This document shows positions 1 through 5,954 of a DNA stretch of 8,053 bases, piece after piece. Every line of letters begins with the position of its first letter. Position 1 is the stretch's first letter. This DNA comes from an uncultured Acetatifactor sp. GTDB taxonomy: Bacteria; Bacillota; Clostridia; Lachnospirales; Lachnospiraceae. The position numbers and the translations under genes are program-made. The notes beneath the pieces are model-generated. The model made no database searches. It was not told the DNA's origin and saw only the letters and a program-made list of their open reading frames with translations. The stretch is taken from contig CANRMK010000102.1 in assembly GCA_947631715.1 (NCBI GenBank), positions 1 through 8,053 on the forward strand, in the 5' to 3' direction.

Positions 1-1
1 G

Positions 2-94
2 TGCCGACGTGCTCCAACGGTCTGCCGGGAGAACATCGACATTACCGGGCTGAATACGACGGAGGGGCTGAACTGTTACGATCAGGAAACCTGA
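2..94 (+). CDS. C-terminal end of an upstream protein, possibly Hpt-like (partial, possibly decayed)
   Basis: An open frame enters from the left edge and ends at TGA 92-94, giving about 30 visible residues. The stretch ENIDITGLNTTEGLNCYDQ resembles the start of a histidine-phosphotransfer (Hpt) domain, which typically reads like 'I.GLD...GL.Y..GDEE.Y'. The frame stops just where the first helix should continue, well before any phospho-accepting histidine. Fragments in the other two forward frames just upstream (ADVLQR in frame 3, LPG in frame 1) would also fit the linker before such a domain, which hints at frameshifts. It may therefore be the tail of a decayed hybrid sensor kinase, or simply an unrelated C-terminus. 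The family call is inference from a very short stretch; the open frame itself is directly seen. Confidence 0.33.
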   Translation, partial: CRRAPTVCRENIDITGLNTTEGLNCYDQET

Positions 95-124
95 CTGAGA
101 TGCCATCCCGAGTACAGGATAACC

Positions 125-182
125 GCCTCCGCGCGGAGGCAGAAAGCTGCGTAAGGCGGCATGTTTAAAGGCCGCAGGCAGC
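125..182 (+). promoter_or_regulatory. Structured leader of proS: two stem-loops before the Shine-Dalgarno site
   Basis: Two inverted repeats lie directly upstream of proS. The first is a self-complementary 16-base block at 125-140 (six-pair GCCTCC/GGAGGC stem with a GCGC loop). The second nests GCTGC 146-150 with GCAGC 178-182 around GCGGC 156-160 with GCCGC 171-175, leaving a 10-base loop. The Shine-Dalgarno site (AGTGAGG, 187-193) begins five bases after the second stem. There is no U-tract after either stem, so neither looks like an intrinsic terminator. The T-box signature expected for a tRNA-sensing aminoacyl-tRNA synthetase leader is not recognisable. A regulatory role is inference; the pairing is directly seen. 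Confidence 0.35.
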
Positions 183-197
183 GGAAAGTGAGGAAAA

Positions 198-1631
198 ATG
201 GCAGACAAGAAAATGGTGGAGGAGATCACATCTATGGATGTGGATTTTGCCCAATGGTACACGGATGTGGTGATCAAAGCGGAGCTGATCGATTATACCT
301 CCGTGAAAGGCTGTATGGTCATCAAGCCGGCGGGGTATGCGATCTGGGAACTGATCCGGAATCAGCTCGACGAGAGGTTTAAGAAAACGGGGGTGGAGAA
401 TGTCTATCTGCCTATGTTCATTCCGGAATCTCTGCTGCAGAAAGAAAAGGATCATGTGGAAGGGTTTGCACCGGAGGTGGCCTGGGTGACGCACGGCGGG
501 CTGCAGCCGCTTCAGGAGCGTCTGTGCGTGCGGCCTACCTCGGAGACATTGTTCTGTGACTTCTATAAAAATGACGTACATTCCTACCGGGATCTGCCCA
601 GGGTCTATAATCAGTGGTGTTCAGTGGTGCGCTGGGAAAAGGAGACAAGGCCTTTCCTGCGCTCCAGAGAATTTTTGTGGCAGGAGGGGCATACCGCCCA
701 TGCGACGGCGGAGGAAGCGCAGGAGCGCACCATACAGATGCTGAACGTATATGCGGACTTCTGCGAGGAGGTGCTGGCGATTCCCGTGATCAGGGGGCAG
801 AAGACGGACAAGGAGAAATTTGCCGGCGCGCTGGCGACCTACACCATAGAAGCGCTGATGCATGACGGAAAGGCGCTTCAGTCCGGAACCAGCCATAATT
901 TCGGAGACGGCTTTGCAAAAGCTTTCGGAATTCAGTTTGCGGACAGGGATAACACTTTGAAATATGTACATCAGACCTCCTGGGGCATGACGACCCGGCT
1001 GATCGGGGCGATCATTATGGTACACGGTGACAACGAGGGTCTGGTCCTGCCTCCTAAAGTGGCTCCCGTTCAGGTCTGTGTGATCCCGATCCAGCAGAAA
1101 AAAGAGGGCGTGCTGGACAAGGCGTATGAATTGAGGGACCGCCTGCAGAAGACCTGCAGAGTGAAAGTGGACGATACCGATAAGAGCCCTGGCTGGAAGT
1201 TCGCAGAGGCGGAAATGCGCGGTTATCCTATCCGGGCAGAGATCGGCCCCAAGGATATGGAGGCCGGAAAGTGCGTACTCTGCCGCAGGGACACCAGAGA
1301 GAAGCTTGAGGTGCCTTTGGAGGAGCTGGAAGACAGGGTGGCAGAGCTTCTGGATACGATTCAGCGCGATATGCTGGAGCGCGCCAGAGCCCACAGGGAC
1401 GCTCACACCTATACGGCATCGGATATGGAGGAATTTGAGCGGATCTTTACTGAGAAAGCCGGGTTTGTAAAGGCAATGTGGTGCGGGGAACAGGCCTGTG
1501 AGGATACGATCAAGGAGAAGTTGAGCGTCACCAGCCGGTGCATGCCCTTTGAGCAGGAAAGAATCGCGGATACCTGTGTCTGCTGCGGGAAACCGGCCAA
1601 AAAGATGGTCTATTGGGGAAAAGCCTACTAA
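198..1631 (+). CDS. proS: Prolyl-tRNA synthetase, archaeal/eukaryotic-type (short form without INS editing domain)
   Basis: This cytoplasmic class II aminoacyl-tRNA synthetase activates proline with ATP and charges tRNA-Pro. The 477 residues match the usual length of the archaeal-type bacterial enzyme, which lacks the inserted editing domain of the E. coli type. Visible are RPTSET (112-117), motif 2 from R145-W146-E147 through the LWQEGHTAHAT stretch (about 160-170), and motif 3 with GMTTRLIG (R267) followed by HGDNEGLVLPP. The anticodon-binding domain follows motif 3. The C-terminal zinc-binding domain keeps four cysteines (C429, C434, C460, C463). The protein ends in WGKAY; the conserved terminal tyrosine is known to reach toward the active site in this subfamily. 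The start ATG 198 has AGTGAGG four bases upstream and gives the expected N-terminus. All key residues look intact. It is the first of three co-directional genes. Confidence 0.97.
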   Translation: MADKKMVEEITSMDVDFAQWYTDVVIKAELIDYTSVKGCMVIKPAGYAIWELIRNQLDERFKKTGVENVYLPMFIPESLLQKEKDHVEGFAPEVAWVTHGGLQPLQERLCVRPTSETLFCDFYKNDVHSYRDLPRVYNQWCSVVRWEKETRPFLRSREFLWQEGHTAHATAEEAQERTIQMLNVYADFCEEVLAIPVIRGQKTDKEKFAGALATYTIEALMHDGKALQSGTSHNFGDGFAKAFGIQFADRDNTLKYVHQTSWGMTTRLIGAIIMVHGDNEGLVLPPKVAPVQVCVIPIQQKKEGVLDKAYELRDRLQKTCRVKVDDTDKSPGWKFAEAEMRGYPIRAEIGPKDMEAGKCVLCRRDTREKLEVPLEELEDRVAELLDTIQRDMLERARAHRDAHTYTASDMEEFERIFTEKAGFVKAMWCGEQACEDTIKEKLSVTSRCMPFEQERIADTCVCCGKPAKKMVYWGKAY

Positions 1632-1640
1632 GGTAAGCTG

Positions 1641-1661
1641 CCTGCGGGCTGTTCCCGCAGG
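1641..1661 (+). other. Perfect hairpin between proS and the hydrolase gene (weak terminator or processing site)
   Basis: CCTGCGGG (1641-1648) and CCCGCAGG (1654-1661) form an eight-pair GC-rich stem with a five-base loop, starting nine bases after the proS stop codon. Only TTAG follows, with no run of T, so a strong intrinsic terminator is unlikely. It could give partial termination, protect the proS mRNA 3' end or mark a cleavage point, setting different levels for proS and the downstream genes. The structure is directly seen; the role is inferred. Confidence 0.5.
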
Positions 1662-1711
1662 TTAGTGAAGTTGAATTTGAAAGCCGCGGAGGGCGGCGGA
1701 AAAGAGGAAAT

Positions 1712-2548
1712 ATGATCAATCAGACCTTTGACATTCAGGTGGAGGGATCGCTGCCGGAGACGCAGCTGATCACTTATATTCAGGATTATTATAAGGAGAT
1801 ATCTATCGACAGACGGCCGCTTGTGCTGATCTGTCCCGGCGGGGCGTACGCCTACACGTCTCCCAGGGAGGGGGAAGCCTTTGCCATGCAGTTCCTTGCC
1901 ATGGGCTGTCATGCGGCGGTGTTAAAGTACTCCTGCGCTCCCGCTGAGTTTCCCACATCTCTGACAGAGCTGGCGGCAGCCATGGCGCTGATCCGCAGGA
2001 ATGCGGAAAAGTGGCATGTGGATCCCGATAAAATTCTTGTTCTGGGCTGTTCTGCGGGAGGCCATCTCGCGGCAAGCCTGGCGGAGTTCTGGGATGAGGA
2101 ATTTCTGGGACATGCCCTGGGGTTAAAGGATTCCGAGCGCTGTCTGTTAAGGCCTGACGGGCTGATTCTGTGCTATCCGGTGATCACATCCGGAGAGTTT
2201 GCCCACAGAGGCTCTTTTGAGAATCTGCTGGGAGACAGAGAGAAAGAGCTGGGCGACAGGCTGTCCCTGGAGAAGCATGTGAATGAAAAGATGCCCCCTG
2301 TCTTTCTCTGGCATACCTATACGGATGGGTCTGTCCCGGTGGAAAATTCGCTGCTGCTTGTGTGTGCACTGCGGAAAGCCGGAATTTCCGTGGAGTTTCA
2401 CATGTATCCCTGCGGCGGGCACGGACTGGGGCTTGCCAACCGGCTCACAAGATCGGCTGACGGGGGCGCCGTCCAGGAGGAGTGTACCTCCTGGATTCCG
2501 CTGGTCCGCACATGGATAGAAAGCCGCTTTATAGAGGACGGGAAATAA
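1712..2548 (+). CDS. Alpha/beta-hydrolase, acetyl-esterase-like (BD-FAE / acetylxylan esterase type)
   Basis: This is a 278-residue serine hydrolase of the alpha/beta fold. The oxyanion-hole segment PGGAY (42-46) follows the first core strand. The nucleophile elbow is GCSAGGH with Ser114, the acid is probably Asp205 in YTDGSVP, and the base is His237 in CGGHGLG, so the catalytic triad is complete and correctly ordered. The length and the GxSxGGH elbow resemble small carbohydrate acetyl-esterases and xylanase-associated esterases from gut Clostridia. There is no signal peptide or membrane segment, so it probably acts in the cytoplasm, for instance on acetylated oligosaccharides already imported; that substrate is inference. 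The start ATG 1712 has AGAGG four bases upstream. It lies 80 bases after proS and 45 before the exonuclease gene, with no sugar-uptake or glycosidase neighbour to narrow its job. Confidence 0.85.
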   Translation: MINQTFDIQVEGSLPETQLITYIQDYYKEISIDRRPLVLICPGGAYAYTSPREGEAFAMQFLAMGCHAAVLKYSCAPAEFPTSLTELAAAMALIRRNAEKWHVDPDKILVLGCSAGGHLAASLAEFWDEEFLGHALGLKDSERCLLRPDGLILCYPVITSGEFAHRGSFENLLGDREKELGDRLSLEKHVNEKMPPVFLWHTYTDGSVPVENSLLLVCALRKAGISVEFHMYPCGGHGLGLANRLTRSADGGAVQEECTSWIPLVRTWIESRFIEDGK

Positions 2549-2576
2549 TCGTGTCCGGTACGGCTTTTGGAGGATT

Positions 2577-2597
2577 ATGCCGGGAGACTGTTTATGA
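2577..2597 (+). other. Possible six-codon leader ORF overlapping the exonuclease start
   Basis: ATG 2577 opens a six-codon frame (MPGDCL) whose TGA stop (2595-2597) overlaps the exonuclease ATG (2594-2596) as ATGA. A perfect GGAGG (2569-2573) lies just upstream, but only three bases from the ATG, which is closer than ideal. If translated it could couple to the exonuclease start. It may equally be chance, with the GGAGG doing nothing or helping recruit ribosomes to the region. Confidence 0.2.
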
Positions 2598-3577
2598 ATT
2601 ATGTGGTAATGGATCTGGAATGGAATCAGAGCACCGCCGGCCGGCCCCAGGTGCCGGGGATTCCCTTTGAAATTATAGAGATCGGCGCTATTAAGCTGGA
2701 CGATAAGGGCGCTATGACCGGCCAGTACAGCCGTCTGATCAAACCGACCGTGTATCAGGAAATGCACATGGCCACCAGCCGTCTGATCCACCTTAAGATG
2801 GAGGAACTGCAGCGCGGAGAGCCTTTCCAAAAGACGGCAGAGGAATTCCTGCAGTGGTGCGGGCAGGAGGAATATCGGTTCTGCACCTGGGGAAATCTTG
2901 ATCTCACAGAGCTTCAGCGCAATATGAAGTACTATGGAATGTCTTCTCTGTCGGACGGCCCGATTCCCTTTCTGGACGTTCAGAAGCTGTTCAGCCTGGC
3001 TTATGAGGACGGAAAGTCAAGGCGCTCCCTGGAGAGTGCGGTGGATTTATTGGAGATGGAGAAAGACATTCCTTTTCACAGAGCTTTCAGTGATGCTTAC
3101 TATACGGCAAAGATCATGGCGGGACTGATCAGAGACAATTCCGAGGTCCTGAAGAGGATATCCTTTGATGTGTTCCACCCGCCGGCCTGCAGAGAGGCGG
3201 AGATCAAGGCGCAGTTCGACACTTATCTGAAATATATCAGCAGGGAATTTGCGGATAAGACGGAGGCTCTGTCGGACAGGGAGGTGCTGTCCAGCAGATG
3301 CTATCTCTGCCGCAGGAACCTGAAAAAGAAAGTAAAGTGGTTCACGATCAACGGAAGACATTATTACTGTCTTTCCTACTGTGAAAAGCATGGGTATTTT
3401 AAGAATAAGCTGAGACTTCGGAAATCGGAAAGCGGCAGAATATTTGTGGTGAAGACCACCAGGCGGATCACGGAGGAAGAGGCCGGCGCACTGCGCGAAA
3501 AGGGCGAAAAGGCCAGAGAACTTCACAGGCGGAGAAACCGCAGCCGCGCATCATCGCCGGCGGGAAAAAAGATGTAG
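2594..3577 (+). CDS. DEDDh-family 3'-5' exonuclease with C-terminal Cys/His cluster
   Basis: The N-terminal ~180 residues are an exonuclease domain of the RNase T / DNA polymerase III epsilon superfamily, close to the KapD/ERI-1-like group. Exo I is D7-x-E9 (MDLEWN), Exo II has D103 in WGNLDLTEL, and Exo III has H162 and D167 in FHRAFSDAYY. All four acidic metal ligands and the catalytic histidine are therefore present, which predicts two-metal-ion 3'-5' hydrolysis of RNA or DNA. The C-terminal region carries C236-x2-C239, C259-x3-C263 and H266, a probable zinc-binding module, and ends in a charged, Arg/Lys-rich tail. ATG 2594 is chosen because MNYVVMDLEWN is the usual family N-terminus and GGGAG lies seven bases upstream; the in-frame TTG at 2567 would add nine residues without support. 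The product is 327 residues. The natural substrate cannot be told from sequence. Confidence 0.88.
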   Translation: MNYVVMDLEWNQSTAGRPQVPGIPFEIIEIGAIKLDDKGAMTGQYSRLIKPTVYQEMHMATSRLIHLKMEELQRGEPFQKTAEEFLQWCGQEEYRFCTWGNLDLTELQRNMKYYGMSSLSDGPIPFLDVQKLFSLAYEDGKSRRSLESAVDLLEMEKDIPFHRAFSDAYYTAKIMAGLIRDNSEVLKRISFDVFHPPACREAEIKAQFDTYLKYISREFADKTEALSDREVLSSRCYLCRRNLKKKVKWFTINGRHYYCLSYCEKHGYFKNKLRLRKSESGRIFVVKTTRRITEEEAGALREKGEKARELHRRRNRSRASSPAGKKM

Positions 3578-3583
3578 AACAAC

Positions 3584-3612
3584 AGGGACTTTGATCAGAA
3601 ATCAAAGTCCCT
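3584..3612. terminator. Shared hairpin between convergent exonuclease and carboxypeptidase genes
   Basis: A perfect 12-base inverted repeat (AGGGACTTTGAT, 3584-3595, and its complement 3601-3612) has a five-base loop. It starts seven bases after the exonuclease stop codon and contains the last codons and the TGA of the minus-strand carboxypeptidase gene. A symmetric stem between convergent genes is typical of a two-way terminator. Neither side has a clean T-run: GAATCTATT follows on the plus strand and GTTGTTCT on the minus strand. Efficiency is therefore uncertain. Confidence 0.65.
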
Positions 3613-5091
3613 GAATCTATTCGGACGTTTTGCCCTCTTTCTGCGGCGTCGGCTGCTGCGGCGCCAGATCCTGCGGCTGCTCCGCAGAGAAATATTAAAA
3701 TTCTTCAGCACAAGGCGGATCACGACTGCCACAAGGATCAGGCCGGCGATGACCGCCGCACCCAGAAGCACTCTAATCACATTGACATAGATCACGGACG
3801 AGCCGTGCCGTCCGAAAAGGCTATCGTCTTCCGCATCGGTCTGAAACAGCTGGGAATCCGTATTGTTTGCGGTAAAATTGACTCTGACGGATCCGATTGC
3901 CGTGCCGTGATAGAAATAATTGATTACGGCGGCCTGGTTTTCGTTTATGCTTTCATAAGAGACCACAGACTCCGTCTCGTCCAGGTCAACGGTCCTGGGC
4001 AGGATAATGTAATCGTCCTTGTTTAGCGAAAGGAGCGGGTCGGAACTTCCGAAAATATCTCCGCCGCCATAGAACAGCCCGGTACTGTCGAGATCGTATC
4101 TTGTCTCAGTCTGGGAAACGTTTATCTTTTCAAAGTTGCTGAATCCGTACTCAAAGAGAGAGATGGTATCCTCATACTGCCAGGGGCTTTCATCGTGGAG
4201 CACCACGCAGATCAGCTTCATTCCGTCCCGTTCCGCAGCGGAGACAAGACAGCTTCTGGCATCGTTGGTGTAGCCGGTCTTACAGCCTGTCAGATACTGA
4301 TATGCGTACTGCCCGCCGGGAATGATCTGCATGGAGTTATTCTCTATGATGTTGTCGGGCTGCAGGCTGGAGGCCGGTATCTCCAGCCTTTTGGCCAGAG
4401 TGATTTGACAAAGCATCTCGTTATCAAAGAAAGCTCTGCCGATCATGGCCAGATCATAAGCGGACGTGTAATGGTCCTCGTCCGGCAGACCGTTGGGATT
4501 TACAAAGTGGGAGTCCACGCAGCCGAGCTCTTTCGCCCTCTCATTCATGATGTCCGCAAAGTCGCGCCAGCTTCCGTCCGCAATGTATGCGGCCAGGGAA
4601 AACGCGGCCTCATTTGCGGAGCGGATCAGAATAGCGCTGATGCACTGCTCCATTGTGAGGGCCTCCCCAGCGTCCAGAGCGATATGGTTGGAATCCCTGG
4701 GGGTATCGGACACGGCTTCCTGGGTGATGGGGACGATTTCGTCCATGGAGCATCTCTCCGCCGCGATCAACGTTGTGAGGATCTTGGTGGTGCTGGCCGG
4801 ATACTGGTGCTGATGTATGTTCTTGGCATAAAGGATCGTTCCTGTCTCCGCTTCGATCAGAATGGCGGACTCCGCACCCACCACGGGACCGGCAGGCCAG
4901 TTTTCCGTCTGGTTGGACTGTATCTCCATGGCCCGCTGGGCTTCCAGGCGAAGCTCGGCATCTGAGGGCGCGGCAAGAGCGCTGAGGCCATAGCTGCACA
5001 GCAGTATGCCCGTCAGCATTGCCGTGCAAAGCGGGCGGATATATGCTCTTATTAAGTTTTTACCCTTTTTCCGGCTGAAGCTGCGCGACAT
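3595..5091 (-). CDS. D-alanyl-D-alanine carboxypeptidase (peptidase S11, low-molecular-weight penicillin-binding protein)
   Basis: This enzyme removes the terminal D-alanine from peptidoglycan pentapeptides outside the cell membrane, limiting cross-linking; the family is inhibited by beta-lactams. The 498 residues contain a signal peptide (basic start, hydrophobic 21-39, likely cut near A40/A41), then S100-T-T-K103 (SxxK), S158-A-N160 (SxN) and K271-T-G273 (KTG), so the active site is complete. A C-terminal beta-rich part leads to one membrane helix at about 433-463 and a strongly basic 35-residue tail with a run of arginines. Many relatives are anchored by an amphipathic helix, so a full membrane span with a basic tail is a notable variant. 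ATG 5091 is chosen because AGGAGG lies seven bases upstream and the signal peptide starts there; the frame stays open further upstream only by running into trmB on the other strand. The last codons sit inside the terminator hairpin. Confidence 0.95.
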   Translation of the reverse strand: MSRSFSRKKGKNLIRAYIRPLCTAMLTGILLCSYGLSALAAPSDAELRLEAQRAMEIQSNQTENWPAGPVVGAESAILIEAETGTILYAKNIHQHQYPASTTKILTTLIAAERCSMDEIVPITQEAVSDTPRDSNHIALDAGEALTMEQCISAILIRSANEAAFSLAAYIADGSWRDFADIMNERAKELGCVDSHFVNPNGLPDEDHYTSAYDLAMIGRAFFDNEMLCQITLAKRLEIPASSLQPDNIIENNSMQIIPGGQYAYQYLTGCKTGYTNDARSCLVSAAERDGMKLICVVLHDESPWQYEDTISLFEYGFSNFEKINVSQTETRYDLDSTGLFYGGGDIFGSSDPLLSLNKDDYIILPRTVDLDETESVVSYESINENQAAVINYFYHGTAIGSVRVNFTANNTDSQLFQTDAEDDSLFGRHGSSVIYVNVIRVLLGAAVIAGLILVAVVIRLVLKNFNISLRSSRRIWRRSSRRRRKRAKRPNRFRDFDF

Positions 5092-5118
5092 AGGGCCTCC
5101 TCCTGCACTGTTTTTTAC

Positions 5119-5147
5119 AGTATACACTATTTTTGCAAAAACCGAAA
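5119..5147 (-). promoter_or_regulatory. Probable promoter of the carboxypeptidase gene
   Basis: On the minus strand TATACT (5124-5119) matches five of six bases of the -10 consensus. It lies 27 bases before the start codon, allowing a short leader that contains the AGGAGG ribosome site. At 17-base spacing the -35 position (5147-5142) reads TTTCGG, a poor match, so activity may be modest or need an activator. A small inverted repeat (ACTGT/ACAGT, 5107-5121) covers the expected start of transcription and overlaps the -10 element. It could be an operator or chance. Confidence 0.45.
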
Positions 5148-5172
5148 GGCTTTTAGCAAAAGGAATGACCTG

Positions 5173-5201
5173 TTGACAAGCCGCAAAAGATAAAGTAAAT
5201 T
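5173..5201 (+). promoter_or_regulatory. Strong sigma-A-type promoter of the trmB-trx-yitT run
   Basis: TTGACA (5173-5178) is a perfect -35 box. With an exact 17-base spacer it is followed by TAAATT (5196-5201), a four-of-six -10 box. Transcription would start near 5207-5209, which lies after the possible upstream start codons at 5200 and 5206 and so supports ATG 5245 as the trmB start. The leader would be about 37 bases. This points to constitutive housekeeping expression. Confidence 0.75.
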
Positions 5202-5244
5202 GAGAATGAGAAGATTTGCTGGTCAGGAGCGGAAAAGAGGAGCC

Positions 5245-5919
5245 ATGAGACTGCGGAATATCGCCGGTTCCCGGGAAGTGATCGCGGACAGTCCCTATGT
5301 GGTACAGGAGGCGGAACAGCCTCATTGCCCCGGTAATTGGAAAAAAATATTCGGAAACGATAACCCTGTTCAGATCGAGATTGGAATGGGAAAGGGAAAA
5401 TTTATACATACTATGGCAGGGATGCACCCGGAGATCAATTATATCGGAATAGAAAAATATTCCAGCGTACTGCTCCGGGCGATCCAGAAGATGGAGCGGG
5501 AAGAGCTGCCCAACCTGAGATTCCTGCGCATGGATGCGGAAGAGATCACACAGGTCTTTGCCCCCGGCGAGGTGGATCGGATCTACTTAAATTTTTCGGA
5601 TCCCTGGCCCAAGGACAGGCATGCAAAGCGCCGGCTGCCCTCCAGAGAGTATCTGGCGCGCTATGATGTGATCCTGAAAAAGGGCGGAAAGCTGGAATTT
5701 AAGACGGACAACCGGGATCTGTTCGACTTTGCGGTGGCGGAGCTGGAGCCGGCGGGGTGGAGAGCAGACGTTATCACTTACGATCTGCACGGAGACCGGG
5801 AGCTGATGCGGGGAAATGTCATGACCGAATACGAGGAAAAATTTTCGGCTCTTGGGAATCCTATCTGTAAATATATCATTTCCCGGCAGGGCGGAAGCCA
5901 TAAGCCGGGCGGAAATTAA
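5245..5919 (+). CDS. trmB: tRNA (guanine-N7-)-methyltransferase
   Basis: The product makes 7-methylguanosine at position 46 in the variable loop of tRNAs, using S-adenosylmethionine, in the cytoplasm. The 224 residues fit the TrmB family. They show the typical MRLRN start, the SAM-binding glycine motif E45-IGMGKGKF (45-53), the E70 position in IGIEK, D97 in RMDAEE, the family hallmark NFSDPWPKDRHAKRRL (about 116-131), FKTDN (152-156) and the TEYEEKF segment (194-200). All core residues look intact. ATG 5245 has GAGG five bases upstream and lies downstream of the predicted transcription start, so the earlier in-frame TTG 5200 and ATG 5206 are unlikely. It leads a co-directional run with thioredoxin 35 bases downstream. 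Confidence 0.96.
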   Translation: MRLRNIAGSREVIADSPYVVQEAEQPHCPGNWKKIFGNDNPVQIEIGMGKGKFIHTMAGMHPEINYIGIEKYSSVLLRAIQKMEREELPNLRFLRMDAEEITQVFAPGEVDRIYLNFSDPWPKDRHAKRRLPSREYLARYDVILKKGGKLEFKTDNRDLFDFAVAELEPAGWRADVITYDLHGDRELMRGNVMTEYEEKFSALGNPICKYIISRQGGSHKPGGN

Positions 5920-5924
5920 AAAAG

Positions 5925-5939
5925 GCGCCTTGCAGGCGC
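5925..5939 (+). other. Short hairpin between trmB and the thioredoxin gene
   Basis: GCGCC (5925-5929) and GGCGC (5935-5939) can form a five-pair GC stem with a five-base loop, starting five bases after the trmB stop. No T-run follows, so it does not read as a terminator. It ends about four bases before the AAAGGCGGG region that serves as the thioredoxin ribosome site, so it might modestly influence translation. Confidence 0.3.
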
Positions 5940-5954
5940 AGAAAGGCGGGATTT

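Noticed and set aside
95..130. Possible T-box element upstream of proS (AGGATAACCGC resembling part of the consensus)
   Set aside because: Only the ACCGC end matches; the AGGGTGG half is absent and no terminator with a T-run follows.
621..1406. Long minus-strand open frame (about 260 codons) inside proS
   Set aside because: It is wholly antisense to a clearly coding gene, has no family-like motifs, and is the usual by-product of codon bias in the real frame.
4195..4965. Plus-strand open frame of about 256 codons opposite the carboxypeptidase gene
   Set aside because: It mirrors the real gene's codon pattern; its translation has no recognisable domain and no convincing ribosome site.
5200..5244. 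Earlier trmB starts at TTG 5200 or ATG 5206
   Set aside because: Both lie at or before the predicted transcription start, and the family N-terminus MRLRN begins at 5245 after a GAGG site.
5092..5427. Upstream extension of the carboxypeptidase frame to an ATG at 5427
   Set aside because: It would overlap trmB on the opposite strand and place the signal peptide over 110 residues inside the protein; ATG 5091 has a strong ribosome site and a proper signal peptide.
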